From Vibrio hibernica (lineage in GTDB: Bacteria; Pseudomonadota; Gammaproteobacteria; Enterobacterales; Vibrionaceae), in NCBI RefSeq assembly GCF_015223435.1, contig NZ_VHKO01000006.1:61471-125470 (forward strand): a stretch of DNA of 64,000 nucleotides, read 5' to 3'. The notes beneath the pieces are model-generated. The model made no database searches. It saw only the letters and a list, made by a program, of their open reading frames with translations, and was not told the origin of the DNA. The number at the start of each line of letters is the position of its first letter. The stretch's first letter is position 1. Position numbers and translations under genes: made by a program. This document shows positions 38,888-48,964 of the stretch, piece after piece.

Positions 38888-40135
38888 GTGGACTTAATTA
38901 AAATGGGCCAAGCGGCCAAAAAAGCTTCATTTCAATTGGCAACTGCGCCGACCGCTCAAAAAAATAAAGCATTGGCTATTATTGCTGATGAACTAGAAGC
39001 GAACGCCGCTGCAATTTTAGCTGCGAATATTAAAGATATCGAGTTAGGGCGGGCTGCTGGCTTAACAGACGCATTGCTTGATCGTTTATTGCTTAATCAA
39101 CAACGATTGTCTGATATTGCCGCCGATGTGAGAAATGTTATTCATTTGAATGATCCTGTTGGTTCAGAAATTGATAGTAAAATACTTGAAAATGGCATGT
39201 CTTTAGCGCGTCGCCGAGTACCACTTGGTGTAGTGGGCGTTATTTATGAAGCTCGTCCTAATGTAACCATTGATATTGCTGCTTTATGCCTTAAAACGGG
39301 CAATGCGAGTATTTTACGTGGCGGAAAAGAGACATTTTTTTCTAACATGGAATTGGTCAAGGTTATTCAAATCGCATTAGAAAAAGCGGGGTTACCGACG
39401 TCTTCTGTACAATATATTGAAAAACCAGACCGTGAGTTAGTTTCTCAACTGCTTAAGCTTGATGATTATGTTGATATGATCATTCCACGCGGTGGTGCTG
39501 GTCTGCATAAAATGTGTAAAGAAAACAGCACTATTCCAGTTATCATTGGTGGTTTTGGTATAAGTCATATTTTTGTGGATGAAAGTGCAGATTTAGTCAA
39601 ATCGGTTGCGGTAGTTGAAAATGCTAAAGTACAACGACCATCGGCGTGTAATTCTCTGGATACTCTATTAGTACACGAAAAAGTGGCGAAAGAATTTCTT
39701 CCAATGTTAGTCGCTAAAATTAATCAGCAAGTCACATTTGTGTTAGATAAAAGTGCTAAATCTTTTATCAATGCAGATAATCAGCGTGATGCGACAGAAG
39801 GCGATTTTGATACCGAGTGGTTAGGTTATACATTAGGTATTAAAGTGGTGAAAACTATCGATGAAGCCATTGATCATATGCAAGTTCATAATGCCAGCCA
39901 TTCAGATGCTATTATGACTGAGTCACTACGCAATGCTGAACTATTCATAAACTCTGCAGGTTCTGCTGCTGTATACGTTAATGCCTCTACACGCTTCACC
40001 GACGGTGCACAGTTTGGTTTGGGTGCAGAGGTTGCAGTCTCTACTCAAAAGTTGCATGCGCGTGGTCCTATGGGCTTAGAAGAGCTAACAAGTTATAAGT
40101 GGGTTGGAAAGGCAGATTACTTAGTTCGTAAGTAG
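38888..40135 (+). CDS. proA: Glutamate-5-semialdehyde dehydrogenase
   Basis: ProA reduces glutamyl-5-phosphate to the semialdehyde with NADPH, the second step of proline synthesis. The 415-residue protein is of the aldehyde-dehydrogenase superfamily, with [46 protein letters not shown] and active-site Cys in [14 protein letters not shown]. It ends with the typical [15 protein letters not shown]. The start is GTG, with AAGGGCAG upstream, and gives the right N-terminus compared with E. coli. Confidence 0.96.
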   Translation: MDLIKMGQAAKKASFQLATAPTAQKNKALAIIADELEANAAAILAANIKDIELGRAAGLTDALLDRLLLNQQRLSDIAADVRNVIHLNDPVGSEIDSKILENGMSLARRRVPLGVVGVIYEARPNVTIDIAALCLKTGNASILRGGKETFFSNMELVKVIQIALEKAGLPTSSVQYIEKPDRELVSQLLKLDDYVDMIIPRGGAGLHKMCKENSTIPVIIGGFGISHIFVDESADLVKSVAVVENAKVQRPSACNSLDTLLVHEKVAKEFLPMLVAKINQQVTFVLDKSAKSFINADNQRDATEGDFDTEWLGYTLGIKVVKTIDEAIDHMQVHNASHSDAIMTESLRNAELFINSAGSAAVYVNASTRFTDGAQFGLGAEVAVSTQKLHARGPMGLEELTSYKWVGKADYLVRK

Positions 40136-40184
40136 ATTGTTTATATACGATGGATGTTAGTTAATTAGCCATAAGCAAAAAAAA

Positions 40185-40207
40185 GCCCAGATCAAAGTGA
40201 TTTGGGC
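40185..40207. terminator. Terminator-like hairpin after proA
   Basis: GCCCAGATCA (40185-40194) pairs with TGATTTGGGC (40198-40207) with one G-U pair. A run of eight A residues stands before it, so on the minus strand it is a full terminator; on the + strand only ATAAAAC follows. It lies between convergent proA and lipA. Confidence 0.65.
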
Positions 40208-40359
40208 ATAAAACAATTTTAGGAATTAATATGAAAAAGCAGAAGTAGGATATATTTTGGTTAACTTGACGGCCGTAACCAAAAATCAGAATCTTGCTTG
40301 CTACATATTATATGACTGACCTTTTACGGATAAGTTCAAAATTAAATTCAAAAAATTAA

Positions 40360-40396
40360 AAAAGGCGAATGCTTCATTATGAATCATTCGCCTTTT
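40360..40396. terminator. Terminator after lipA (two-way)
   Basis: AAAAGGCGAATG (40360-40371) pairs with CATTCGCCTTTT (40385-40396). On the minus strand a long T-run follows, ending the lip operon 20 bases after the lipA stop; on the + strand four T residues follow. Confidence 0.85.
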
Positions 40397-40416
40397 AGCG
40401 TTTAAGTTATTGATAG

Positions 40417-41382
40417 TTATTTAATTTCAATGCCTTGCGCTTGCATATCTGCATGATAACTCGAACGTACAAACGGTCCACATGCTGCGTGAGTGAATCC
40501 AAGTTCAAGAGCGATATCTTTCAATTCATCAAATTCAGATGGTGGAACATAGCGTTCAACTGGTAAATGATGACGACTAGGGGCTAGATATTGCCCAAGA
40601 GTCAGCATCGTCACGCCATGAGCTCGTAGATCTTTTAAAACTTCAACAATCTCTTCTTTAGTCTCACCCAGCCCCATCATTAAGCCAGACTTAGTTGGAA
40701 TGTTTGGGTGTTGCTGTTTGAATTTTTGAAGTAATTGTAATGACCATTTGTAATTTGCACCAGGTCGTGCGCGGCGATACAAACGCGGTGCAGTTTCAAG
40801 GTTGTGATTGAATACATCCGGCGGATTATCTTTCATTAAATCTAATGCCACATCCATACGCCCACGAAAGTCAGGCACTAAGGTTTCAATTTTGATATGT
40901 GGACTATGTTCACGAATGGCTTTATTACAATCAGCAAAGTGCTTTGCACCACCATCACGTAGATCATCACGATCAACAGAAGTGATTACTACATACTTTA
41001 GCTTCATATCTTTAATGGTTTGCGCTAGCTTTTGAGGCTCATTGGCTTCTGGTGCGTTTGGACGACCATGGGCAACATCACAGAAAGGACAGCGACGTGT
41101 ACAAATTGCGCCTAAAATCATAAAGGTAGCGGTGCCATGGTTAAAGCATTCCGCTAAGTTAGGGCACGATGCTTCTTCACAAACAGAATGAAGATCATTT
41201 TTACGCATTGCAGCTTTAATTTCTTGAATACGAGTGCTATCGGCTGGCAGTTTTATCTTCATCCATTCAGGTTTACGCAAAACGTCGGTTTTTTCTACCG
41301 TTACTGTTTTGGTTGGGATGAGTGCCATTTTATCAGCGTCACGATATTTAACGCCTTGTTCCATTTGAATTGGTTTGCTCAT
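40417..41382 (-). CDS. lipA: Lipoyl synthase LipA
   Basis: LipA is a radical-SAM enzyme that inserts two sulfur atoms into octanoyl groups on lipoyl domains. The 321-residue protein (the E. coli length) has both cluster motifs: the auxiliary [13 protein letters not shown], which is sacrificed as sulfur source, and the radical-[16 protein letters not shown]. The end has the conserved RSSYHADMQ serine. LipB, its partner, ends five bases before the ATG. The csd pair in this window could take part in cluster supply, which is only inference. Confidence 0.97.
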   Translation of the reverse strand: MSKPIQMEQGVKYRDADKMALIPTKTVTVEKTDVLRKPEWMKIKLPADSTRIQEIKAAMRKNDLHSVCEEASCPNLAECFNHGTATFMILGAICTRRCPFCDVAHGRPNAPEANEPQKLAQTIKDMKLKYVVITSVDRDDLRDGGAKHFADCNKAIREHSPHIKIETLVPDFRGRMDVALDLMKDNPPDVFNHNLETAPRLYRRARPGANYKWSLQLLQKFKQQHPNIPTKSGLMMGLGETKEEIVEVLKDLRAHGVTMLTLGQYLAPSRHHLPVERYVPPSEFDELKDIALELGFTHAACGPFVRSSYHADMQAQGIEIK

Positions 41383-41387
41383 GCTAC

Positions 41388-42095
41388 CTACTTATCAAAG
41401 CTTTTGCTTTCGGTGGTGTATTCAACTTGGTCGTAACCAAGTAGCTCTGTGATTTTTTTCATTAAAACAATTTCAACTTCATTGATGTTATTTGGTCCAT
41501 TCACATCTTTTACTTGTACCATTTCCATACCAGCATATCCGCATGGGTTAATGCGAAGGAAGGGGGTAAGATCCATATTAACATTGAGGGCAAGGCCGTG
41601 AAATGAACATCCTTTTCGAATACGTAACCCTAGAGAGCATATTTTCTTTGCTCCTACATATACGCCAGGAGCATCAGCGCGGGCAGTTGAATCAATATCA
41701 AAAGTAGCGAGAGTTTCAATGATGATATTTTCAATATGAGTAACAAGTTCACGGACACCAAGTTTTTTACGGCGTAAATTTATTAAGAAATAAGCGACTA
41801 TCTGACCTGGACCATGGTATGTCACTTGGCCACCACGGTCACTTTGTACCACAGGGATATCACCAGTATTGAGTAGGTGTTCTTGCTTACCAGCTTGACC
41901 CTGGGTAAATACTGGATTGTGCTCGACTAACCAAACTTCATCAGGGGTTAAATCATTACGCTGATCGGTAAATTGATGCATATCTTGCCAAACAGGAGCA
42001 TAGTCTTGCTTACCTAATCGGCGGATGGTCAATTTTTTTTCAAGTAAAGAATTACACGGATTTAGAGTGAGGGGTGAATCCGATTCGTTGCACAT
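41388..42095 (-). CDS. lipB: Octanoyltransferase LipB
   Basis: LipB moves octanoate from ACP to lipoyl domains. From ATG 42095 the protein has 235 residues, compared with 213 in E. coli, the extra being at the N-terminus. Motifs: [31 protein letters not shown] (RGGxxTYHGPGQ), and the catalytic Lys region in [24 protein letters not shown], which also has the family Cys-free/Lys arrangement around residues 150-165. AAGGAT is upstream of this ATG; a further TTG at 42146 adds 17 unlike residues. The gene is in the ybeD-lipB-lipA run. Confidence 0.94.
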   Translation of the reverse strand: MCNESDSPLTLNPCNSLLEKKLTIRRLGKQDYAPVWQDMHQFTDQRNDLTPDEVWLVEHNPVFTQGQAGKQEHLLNTGDIPVVQSDRGGQVTYHGPGQIVAYFLINLRRKKLGVRELVTHIENIIIETLATFDIDSTARADAPGVYVGAKKICSLGLRIRKGCSFHGLALNVNMDLTPFLRINPCGYAGMEMVQVKDVNGPNNINEVEIVLMKKITELLGYDQVEYTTESKSFDK

Positions 42096-42300
42096 AAATC
42101 GTTTATCCTTAATCCGACTTAATAGTATTAAGCTGATTTTCTTCAAATTAAATTGATTGAATAGAGCCGGAATCTAATAATTTTACTGACTAATGATGTT
42201 AGAAACACAGTATAAACCCCTTTAGCTAGACTCACTACGGGTAAGCGTTAGGGGTATAGTTTAATTGATACAGGTATCACTCAATCTGGTTTGTGACACC

Positions 42301-42570
42301 TTAAAGAACCATTCGGACAATATCGATTTCGCCTAGTTCTTTGTAAAGAATCTCGACTTGTTCAATTGATGTTGCGGTGATGGTGACAGAAACGGCATTA
42401 TAAGTTCCTTTAGCGCTCGGCTTTACACTTGGAACATAATCACCTGGAGCATGCTTTTGAATAACAGCAAGAATAAGATCAGGTAATTCTGGTTTCGCAT
42501 AGCCCATCACTTTATAGGAGAACTTACATGGAAACTCGAGTAAATCTTTTAGTTTTGCTTGCTCTTGCAT
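42301..42570 (-). CDS. ybeD: YbeD/DUF493 family small protein
   Basis: An 89-residue protein of the DUF493 family with a ferredoxin-like fold; its function is not established, though it is nearly always beside lipB. Conserved words are [14 protein letters not shown] and [20 protein letters not shown]. It lies between dacA and lipB as in E. coli. A 154-base gap to lipB has a weak GC-poor hairpin (ACCCCT with AGGGGT, 42216-42255) and no clear terminator. Confidence 0.93.
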   Translation of the reverse strand: MQEQAKLKDLLEFPCKFSYKVMGYAKPELPDLILAVIQKHAPGDYVPSVKPSAKGTYNAVSVTITATSIEQVEILYKELGEIDIVRMVL

Positions 42571-42779
42571 AGTGGCTCCAAAGAAACATTGAGCATGAAA
42601 GGTCGAATAATAAAGCTATTAAGCTGAAATCTCAACCTAGATAGTGGGGTGTAAGGCTGGTTTTGGTGATTAAACTATTAAAAAGTACACATAATTATTA
42701 AAATTTTGTTATATAGAATAAAAACTTATTTGATATTTTATAGATAAAATAAGAGGGGAAATATTTTTATCTAGGGGGC

Positions 42780-42805
42780 AAAAAAAGCCACCGAAGTGAC
42801 TTTTT
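42780..42805 (-). terminator. Terminator after dacA
   Basis: On the minus strand CAC and GTG close a stable UUCG loop (42789-42798) in a longer A/T-flanked stem, followed by seven T residues. It lies about 30 bases after the dacA stop. Confidence 0.8.
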
Positions 42806-42834
42806 GTTTTATTGCTTTATTAGGGCTGGATTAA

Positions 42835-44019
42835 TTAAAACCAGCTTTTGAACAGTAAGACAAGGTAATCAATTAAGCGGCTGAAAATACCACCTTCATT
42901 AACATCTTCCTGAGCAACTAATGGGTATTGAGCGACATCGCTGTCATTCAATTGATAAAAAAGCTTACCTACAACTTGGCCTTTTTTGATGGGAGCTTTT
43001 AATTCTTTATCCAAAACAAAACTTGCCGCTAGATTTTTAGCTTGTCCACGCGGCAGGGTAACGTAAGTATCTTCGTTGACACCTAAAGAAATCTCACTCT
43101 TATCACCCATCCAGATTTTTTCTTTTACAAACTCTTCACCTGATTTATGAGGAGAAACAGTTTCAAAGAAACGGAAGCCAAAGTTCAATAATTTTTTACT
43201 TTCCGCTTTACGGGCATTTTCACTTTTTGTTCCCATCACAACAGAAACAAGACGCATATCACCTTCAGTTGCTGAGGTGACTAAGTTGTAACCAGCTCCG
43301 CTTGTGTGTCCGGTTTTAATACCATCTACATGCATGCTTTTATCCCAAAGTAGACCATTACGGTTGTATTGGGTTATACCGTTGTAAGTAAAGGATTGCT
43401 GAGCGTAGATTTTATATTCTTCAGGAACATCGCGAATTAACGCGGCACCTAAAATAGCCAAATCGTGAGCGGTCGAATAATGGTCATCGTTATCTAAACC
43501 ATGAACATTCACAAAATGTGAGTTTTTCATACCAAGTTTCTGAGCCCATTGATTCATTAAATCAACGAAGGAATCTTGTGATCCAGCGATATGTTCAGCC
43601 ATAGCAACACAAGCATCATTACCAGAATCAACGATGATTCCTTGGTTTAATAAATCAACTGTGACGGTTTTACCCACCTCAATAAACATTTTTGATGAGT
43701 CAGGGAAGTTTTTAGCCCAAGCTGCTTGGCTGATCACAACTTCATCTTCACGCGAAATGCTGCCAGATTTGATTTCTTGGCCGATAACATAACTGGTTAA
43801 CATTTTTGTTAAACTAGCCGGGTGGCGTCGGTCATCCATGTTTTTTTCAGCAAGGATTTTACCTGAATGATAATCCATTAAGATGTAGCTTTCTGCAGCG
43901 ATATCTGGTGCATTAGGTACAACGATTGGATCAGCAGAGGCATTCAGTGAAGCTAACGATGCTGATAATGCTAATGACGGAATTAGCAAAGACTTTAAAT
44001 ATTTAACAGTATTTTTCAT
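42835..44019 (-). CDS. dacA: D-alanyl-D-alanine carboxypeptidase (PBP5)
   Basis: DacA removes the terminal D-Ala from peptidoglycan pentapeptides. It has a signal peptide ending in NASA (residue 29), then the three penicillin-binding motifs: S69-x-x-K72 (ASLTKML), SGN in IVDSGNDACV, and KTG in DGIKTGHTSGAG. A PBP5 C-terminal beta domain follows (VTLPRGQAKNLAASFVLDK), and the end (FSRLIDYLVLLFKSWF) is the amphipathic helix that holds the enzyme at the outer face of the inner membrane. 394 residues. Its terminator separates it from ybeD. Confidence 0.95.
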   Translation of the reverse strand: MKNTVKYLKSLLIPSLALSASLASLNASADPIVVPNAPDIAAESYILMDYHSGKILAEKNMDDRRHPASLTKMLTSYVIGQEIKSGSISREDEVVISQAAWAKNFPDSSKMFIEVGKTVTVDLLNQGIIVDSGNDACVAMAEHIAGSQDSFVDLMNQWAQKLGMKNSHFVNVHGLDNDDHYSTAHDLAILGAALIRDVPEEYKIYAQQSFTYNGITQYNRNGLLWDKSMHVDGIKTGHTSGAGYNLVTSATEGDMRLVSVVMGTKSENARKAESKKLLNFGFRFFETVSPHKSGEEFVKEKIWMGDKSEISLGVNEDTYVTLPRGQAKNLAASFVLDKELKAPIKKGQVVGKLFYQLNDSDVAQYPLVAQEDVNEGGIFSRLIDYLVLLFKSWF

Positions 44020-44142
44020 GAGATATATACATCAAGGTTGTAGGTGAACGTAAACTATCCGCATCTTACCAGATTCACTTTTGTAAATCAGATATGGATT
44101 GTGTTTTCCGAAAATGAAAATTAAAGGTATATGTTTTACCGT

Positions 44143-44928
44143 TTATTTCCGAGTCTGGTGTTTCATAAAAGCCGTTCTATAGCCTGAGCTTTGTAATTTA
44201 ATCAATACGACATTAGCTGAATTTTGGTCTTTCCATGGTCCAAGCATAATGCGGTTTATTTTGTTTGTTGTTTGTACGCTGTAGTTAATCGAATAGCTTT
44301 GACCTAATTGTTTCGCTAAAGTTTCCGCTTTATTTTTATCCGAGATCGCGGCGACTTGAATTAGGTATTCTTCCTTGGAGTAGGCTTGGTCTACTTTCGT
44401 TTTTGCTGTGGTAATGTATTCAACTTTAACGGGCGCTGTACCTGCTTGGTAAACTCCTAATTTATAGGCAGCTGCATAGCTTAAATCAATAATTCTCCCA
44501 TCATGGAAAGGGCCACGATCATTCACTCTTACAATAACGGTTTTACCATTCGCGGTATTAGTAACTTTGACATAACTAGGTATTGGCAATGTTTTATGTG
44601 CCGCGGACATAGAATACATATCATATACTTCACCATTAGAAGTTAAGTGGCCATGAAATTTCTTCCCATACCATGATGCATAACCAGTTTGAGTAAAGTC
44701 TTTAGTCTCTTTAACGATTTTATAATCTTTTCCACGTAAGGTGTAATCACGATTTCCGCTGCGGCTGAAAGGTTCATATCTTGGGTGAGCATCTTCAACA
44801 TGTGCAACCGATAATGGCTTTTCAGGCGCTACGTCATCATTAAGTGAGTATCTATTGGTAGAAGATGAACACCCGACTAAAACCAATAGTAAGGTGAAAA
44901 GTAAATAGGTTGAAATGCGTTTAATCAA
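44143..44928 (-). CDS. rlpA: Rare lipoprotein A (septal lytic transglycosylase RlpA)
   Basis: RlpA is an outer-membrane lipoprotein; in Pseudomonas it is a lytic transglycosylase acting on denuded glycan. The 261-residue protein has a lipobox LVGC (C20), a double-psi beta-barrel domain (TGYASWYGKKFHGHLTSNGE, with VRVNDRGPFHDGRIIDLS), and a C-terminal SPOR domain (about residues 185-258, YLIQVAAISDKNKAE) that targets septal peptidoglycan. The start is TTG 44928, with AAGG upstream; no ATG or GTG is available. It directly follows rodA. Confidence 0.92.
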   Translation of the reverse strand: MIKRISTYLLFTLLLVLVGCSSSTNRYSLNDDVAPEKPLSVAHVEDAHPRYEPFSRSGNRDYTLRGKDYKIVKETKDFTQTGYASWYGKKFHGHLTSNGEVYDMYSMSAAHKTLPIPSYVKVTNTANGKTVIVRVNDRGPFHDGRIIDLSYAAAYKLGVYQAGTAPVKVEYITTAKTKVDQAYSKEEYLIQVAAISDKNKAETLAKQLGQSYSINYSVQTTNKINRIMLGPWKDQNSANVVLIKLQSSGYRTAFMKHQTRK

Positions 44929-44929
44929 T

Positions 44930-46051
44930 TTAGTTCGCCTTAGAAAGCATTTTACGGTGTGTGTGAATAGACATCAGAATACCAAAACCCGCTAATAGGG
45001 TAACCATTGAGGTACCACCATAACTGATCAGCGGTAACGGTACACCGACCACTGGAAGAATGCCACTCACCATACCAATATTGACAAAGACATAAACAAA
45101 AAAGCTTAATACAACACTTCCACTCATCATTTTACCAAAGGCTGTTTGAGCCTGTGTGGCAAGATATAATCCGCGTACGATAATAAATAGGTAAACGCTA
45201 AGTAGGAAGCAAACCCCAATCATTCCCCATTCTTCGGAAATAACAGAGAAAATAAAATCGGTATGACGTTCAGGGACGAACTCTAATTGTGATTGAGTGC
45301 CATGTAACCAACCTTTACCTGTCAAACCGCCAGAACCAATAGCTATTTTACTTTGTATGATGTGATAGCCTGCGCCCAGCGGATCTGATTCTGGATTAAA
45401 TAAAGTTCGAACTCGTACTTTTTGATATTCATGCATCAAGAAGAACCAGAGGATAGGGATAAATCCACCAATGGTTAAAGCGGCTGCAGTAATAATTCGC
45501 CAGCTTATTCCTGCAAGGAAAATAACGAAAATACCAGAGGCTGCAATAAGAATTGATGTGCCTAAGTCTGGTTGCCTTGCAATAAGAATAGTGGGTAGGC
45601 AGACTAAAACCAAAGAGACAACTAAAGCTTTAAAAGTAGGCGGCAAAGATTGTTTGCCAATATAGCGAGCCACCATTAACGGAACTGCAAGCTTAAGTAA
45701 CTCTGACGGTTGGAAGCGAACAAAGCCTAAATCTAACCAACGTTGAGCACCTTTTGAAGTCTCACCAAAGAAGAGCACACCCAGTAGAAGAAGAACACCT
45801 AGTGCATATAATACTGGTGCTAATGATTCAAATGTTCTAGGGGTAAGTTGAGCCAGAAATATCATCACGCCCAGTGAGATCAACATACGCATAGCTTGGC
45901 GATCCATCATTTCTAGATTCTGGCCGCTAGCACTGTACATGATGACAAGACCGATCCCCATCAACAATAAAATACCAAGTAATAATGGTAGGTCGATATG
46001 TAGCCTTTCAAAGAATGCACGGTTTTTGCCGTTGGATAAATCCATACTCAT
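44930..46051 (-). CDS. rodA: Rod-shape peptidoglycan glycosyltransferase RodA
   Basis: RodA is the SEDS-family polymerase that makes glycan strands for side-wall growth, with PBP2. From ATG 46051 the protein has 373 residues (E. coli 370) and about ten membrane helices. Conserved words include [33 protein letters not shown], and the catalytic-loop region [17 protein letters not shown], then [13 protein letters not shown] 46051 overlaps the mrdA stop; a longer start at ATG 46084 would add 11 residues inside mrdA and cannot be excluded. Confidence 0.95.
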   Translation of the reverse strand: MSMDLSNGKNRAFFERLHIDLPLLLGILLLMGIGLVIMYSASGQNLEMMDRQAMRMLISLGVMIFLAQLTPRTFESLAPVLYALGVLLLLGVLFFGETSKGAQRWLDLGFVRFQPSELLKLAVPLMVARYIGKQSLPPTFKALVVSLVLVCLPTILIARQPDLGTSILIAASGIFVIFLAGISWRIITAAALTIGGFIPILWFFLMHEYQKVRVRTLFNPESDPLGAGYHIIQSKIAIGSGGLTGKGWLHGTQSQLEFVPERHTDFIFSVISEEWGMIGVCFLLSVYLFIIVRGLYLATQAQTAFGKMMSGSVVLSFFVYVFVNIGMVSGILPVVGVPLPLISYGGTSMVTLLAGFGILMSIHTHRKMLSKAN

Positions 46052-46052
46052 A

Positions 46053-47954
46053 TTATTTGTTATCCTGTGAGGAATCGGTTTCATCGTTATTTAAAATGAC
46101 ATGATCGAATATTTGGCGAGCGATTGGACCACCGACACTAGAGCCGCCACCTGCATTCTCAAGCACCATTGAGACGATTACTTTAGGATCATCAAGTGGG
46201 GCAAATCCCATTAATAATGCATGATCTCTAAGACGTTCGACAATTTCATCGGCATTATATTTTTCGCCTTCTTTCAACCCATACACCTGAGCGGTACCCG
46301 ATTTAACCGCCGCTTCATATTGTGCCCCGTAAAAAGAACGTCTTGCTGTTCCTCGACTACCGGTTGCTACTAAATGCATACCTTCTTCGGCAAGGTTCCA
46401 GTAAGATTCTTTTACCCCTGTAATTGATGGATAAGTTTTAATTGGACTGAGTACAGGCTTGGCCGAAGGTGCTGTTTTATCTATCGTGGCACGTAATAAA
46501 TGAGGCGCACGAACCTTACCGTGCGACACTAATACAGACAGAGCTTTTGCGATTTGCATAGGGGTAGCTGTCCAGTAACCTTGGCCAATACCGACGGGGA
46601 TAGTGTCTCCTTGATACCATTGCGTACGATGACGAGCACGTTTCCATTCGCGAGTCGGCATGTTGGCACTGCTTTCTTCATGCAAATCGATACCAGTTAG
46701 CTCACCATAGCCAAATTTATTCATCCATTTCGATAGACGATCAATCCCAAGATCAAAGGCCACTTGGTAAAAGAAAGTATCAACCGACTCTTCAAGCGCC
46801 TTTTTGACATCAACGACGCCGTGTCCCCAGCGGCTCCAATCTCGATAACCTTTATGGCTACGAGCATTAGGGATATACCAAATGCCCGGATCATTACGTG
46901 TCGTTTCAGGTGTGATCACACCCTCAGTCAAGGCGGCGACAGCGATAAGAGGCTTAACCGTTGACGCGGGTGGATAAATGCCTAATGTGGCCCGATTGAC
47001 TAGTGGCCGATCGGGATTATTGAGTAACTTGTTGTAGGCTTTGCTGCTAATACCATGGACAAAGGCATTAGGGTCATAGCTTGGACTTGATATCATTGCC
47101 AATACACCATTGTCTTTAGGGTCGAGAATGATGATAGAGCCACGACGTTTATCCATTAACTTAAAGGCATATTGCTGTAAATCAATATCAAGATTTAAAA
47201 CCAAATCTTTTCCCGGAATAGGGGGGACATATTGTAATGTCCGAATGACCCGCCCACGACTATTCACTTCAACTTCTTGATAACCAGAAGTGCCATGCAG
47301 AGTATTTTCGTAAAAACGTTCAATCCCTATTTTCCCAATATCATGAGTGGCTTGATAATTAGATATTTTGTCTTCTTCAGTTAAACGGCGGATATCTCGG
47401 TCGTTAATTCGGGAGACATAACCTAAAACGTGGGTGAGTGCTGAACCATAAGGATAGTAACGTTTCAATACTGCCGTGACTTCGACGCCAGGGAATTGAT
47501 ATTGGCGTACTGAAATTTTTGCGACGTCTTGTTCACTTAATTGAGTTAAGAGAGGAACAGATCTGAATCGCCGTGTTTGTAGGCGTTCTTTTTTAAAGGT
47601 TTCAACTTGTTCATCGCTGATCGGAATTATTTTACGTAAACCCGCGATAGTTTGATCTATATCTACGACTTTCTCTGGCGTGATTTCTAAGTTAAAAACA
47701 GGGCGGTTAGAGGCGAGTAATTTTCCATTACGATCGTAAATTAGGCCACGGTTAGGAGCGATCGGAACAATTTTAATACGGTTATCGTTAGAGCGAGTTT
47801 TATAATCTTGATATTGTTCGATTTGGATATAGTACAAATTACCCAATAAAACGCCGACCAAAGCTAAAATACTAATAAATGCCACAATCGCGCGGCGAGT
47901 AAAAAGTTTAGCTTCTGCGGTGTAATCGCGTATTTGGCTACGTCTGCGTCTCAT
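46053..47954 (-). CDS. mrdA: Penicillin-binding protein 2 (transpeptidase)
   Basis: PBP2 cross-links the glycan made by RodA in the elongation machinery. The 633-residue protein has a short basic cytoplasmic N-terminus ([11 protein letters not shown]), one membrane helix (about residues 22-45), a dimerisation domain with [18 protein letters not shown], then the transpeptidase domain with the active serine in [19 protein letters not shown], and KSGTAQVYG. It lies six bases after rlmH and overlaps rodA, the same order as E. coli. Confidence 0.96.
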   Translation of the reverse strand: MRRRRSQIRDYTAEAKLFTRRAIVAFISILALVGVLLGNLYYIQIEQYQDYKTRSNDNRIKIVPIAPNRGLIYDRNGKLLASNRPVFNLEITPEKVVDIDQTIAGLRKIIPISDEQVETFKKERLQTRRFRSVPLLTQLSEQDVAKISVRQYQFPGVEVTAVLKRYYPYGSALTHVLGYVSRINDRDIRRLTEEDKISNYQATHDIGKIGIERFYENTLHGTSGYQEVEVNSRGRVIRTLQYVPPIPGKDLVLNLDIDLQQYAFKLMDKRRGSIIILDPKDNGVLAMISSPSYDPNAFVHGISSKAYNKLLNNPDRPLVNRATLGIYPPASTVKPLIAVAALTEGVITPETTRNDPGIWYIPNARSHKGYRDWSRWGHGVVDVKKALEESVDTFFYQVAFDLGIDRLSKWMNKFGYGELTGIDLHEESSANMPTREWKRARHRTQWYQGDTIPVGIGQGYWTATPMQIAKALSVLVSHGKVRAPHLLRATIDKTAPSAKPVLSPIKTYPSITGVKESYWNLAEEGMHLVATGSRGTARRSFYGAQYEAAVKSGTAQVYGLKEGEKYNADEIVERLRDHALLMGFAPLDDPKVIVSMVLENAGGGSSVGGPIARQIFDHVILNNDETDSSQDNK

Positions 47955-47960
47955 TATCGA

Positions 47961-48431
47961 TTATTCTCGGTGATAAGGGTGATTAGTTGTGACGCTCCAA
48001 GCGCGATATAAGCTTTCTGCCATAATCACTCGCACAATTGGGTGTGGTAGTGTTAATGGTGATAATGACCAACTTTGATCGGCTGCGGATTTACATGCAG
48101 GAGATAACCCTTCCGGACCTCCAATCAATATCGAAACATCACGCCCATCGAGTTTCCATGAATCTAATTGCGTTGCAAGTTCTATGGTATCCCAACGTTT
48201 ACCCGGAATATCTAATGTTATAATGCGACTACCTTTAGGTACAGCCGACAGCATGGCTTCACCTTCTTTTTGCAAAATCCTAACAATATCTGCATTTTTA
48301 CCTCGTTTCCCTGCCGGTATTTCAACGAGATAAAGTGGCATATCACTAGGGAAGCGGCGTTGGTACTCATGAAAACCAGCTTCAACCCATTTGGGCATTT
48401 TGGTTCCGACTGCAATGAGTTGGATCTTCAT
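47961..48431 (-). CDS. rlmH: 23S rRNA (pseudouridine-1915-N3)-methyltransferase RlmH
   Basis: RlmH is a SPOUT-class enzyme that methylates pseudouridine 1915 in the assembled ribosome. The 156-residue protein (E. coli 155) has the N-terminal [16 protein letters not shown], the knot region [11 protein letters not shown], and the end [24 protein letters not shown] with NHPYHRE, all highly conserved. It lies between rsfS and mrdA. A 16-bp inverted repeat occupies the gap from rsfS. Confidence 0.96.
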   Translation of the reverse strand: MKIQLIAVGTKMPKWVEAGFHEYQRRFPSDMPLYLVEIPAGKRGKNADIVRILQKEGEAMLSAVPKGSRIITLDIPGKRWDTIELATQLDSWKLDGRDVSILIGGPEGLSPACKSAADQSWSLSPLTLPHPIVRVIMAESLYRAWSVTTNHPYHRE

Positions 48432-48460
48432 GTGGAATACTCCATGGTCTTATTGCTTAC

Positions 48461-48500
48461 CCTCTATCAATTTAAAAATAAAGATTTAAATTGATAGAGG
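48461..48500. repeat. 16-bp inverted repeat between rsfS and rlmH
   Basis: CCTCTATCAATTTAAA (48461-48476) and TTTAAATTGATAGAGG (48485-48500) are perfect inverted copies with an 8-base loop. On the minus strand (direction of the genes) GTAAGC follows rather than a T-run, so it does not look like an intrinsic terminator. Confidence 0.75.
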
Positions 48501-48527
48501 ATTAAAGGATGAGCATTGGATGGGTTG

Positions 48528-48845
48528 CTAGCTCCACAACTTCTCTAGCTGATAGAGTTCACGGTGTTGTTGCTGCATGACATGAACCATAACTGAACCC
48601 ATATCGACCACAACCCATTCACCTTCGCTTTCACCATCCATACCAAGTAGATCAAGGCCCGCGTTTTTGGCTTCACTTGCAACGTTCTCAGCGATAGAAA
48701 TAACATGGCGCTTAGAGGTACCAGTACAGATAACCATAAAATCGGTCACGCTTGATTTTTCAGTGACATCTAGAGTGATAATGTTTTCTGCTTTCATGTC
48801 ATCAGCTTTATCGGCTAAAAAGTCTTTTAATTCGTTTATTTGCAA
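48528..48845 (-). CDS. rsfS: Ribosomal silencing factor RsfS
   Basis: RsfS binds ribosomal protein L14 and stops subunit joining in starvation. The 105-residue protein has LADKADDMKAENIITLDVT, VTDFMVICTGTSKRHVISIAE, and GEWVVVDMGSVMVHVMQQQHRELYQLEKLW, the full family signature. The start is TTG 48845 with GAGG seven bases upstream. In E. coli nadD (and cobC) stand between holA and this gene; here only 119 non-coding bases separate them. Confidence 0.95.
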   Translation of the reverse strand: MQINELKDFLADKADDMKAENIITLDVTEKSSVTDFMVICTGTSKRHVISIAENVASEAKNAGLDLLGMDGESEGEWVVVDMGSVMVHVMQQQHRELYQLEKLWS

Positions 48846-48964
48846 AGTGAAACCTCATTTATAAAATAATAATGCAAGCTGACGTGAGCTGCGGGGCAAT
48901 AATAATAAAAAGTCGCTAAGAATAACATGGATAATTGTAGTGAAAAGCATACATCCTGCGAAGA

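Noticed and set aside
42216..42255. Terminator between ybeD and lipB
   Set aside because: Only a 6-bp stem with a long loop and no T-run; genes are expected to be cotranscribed.
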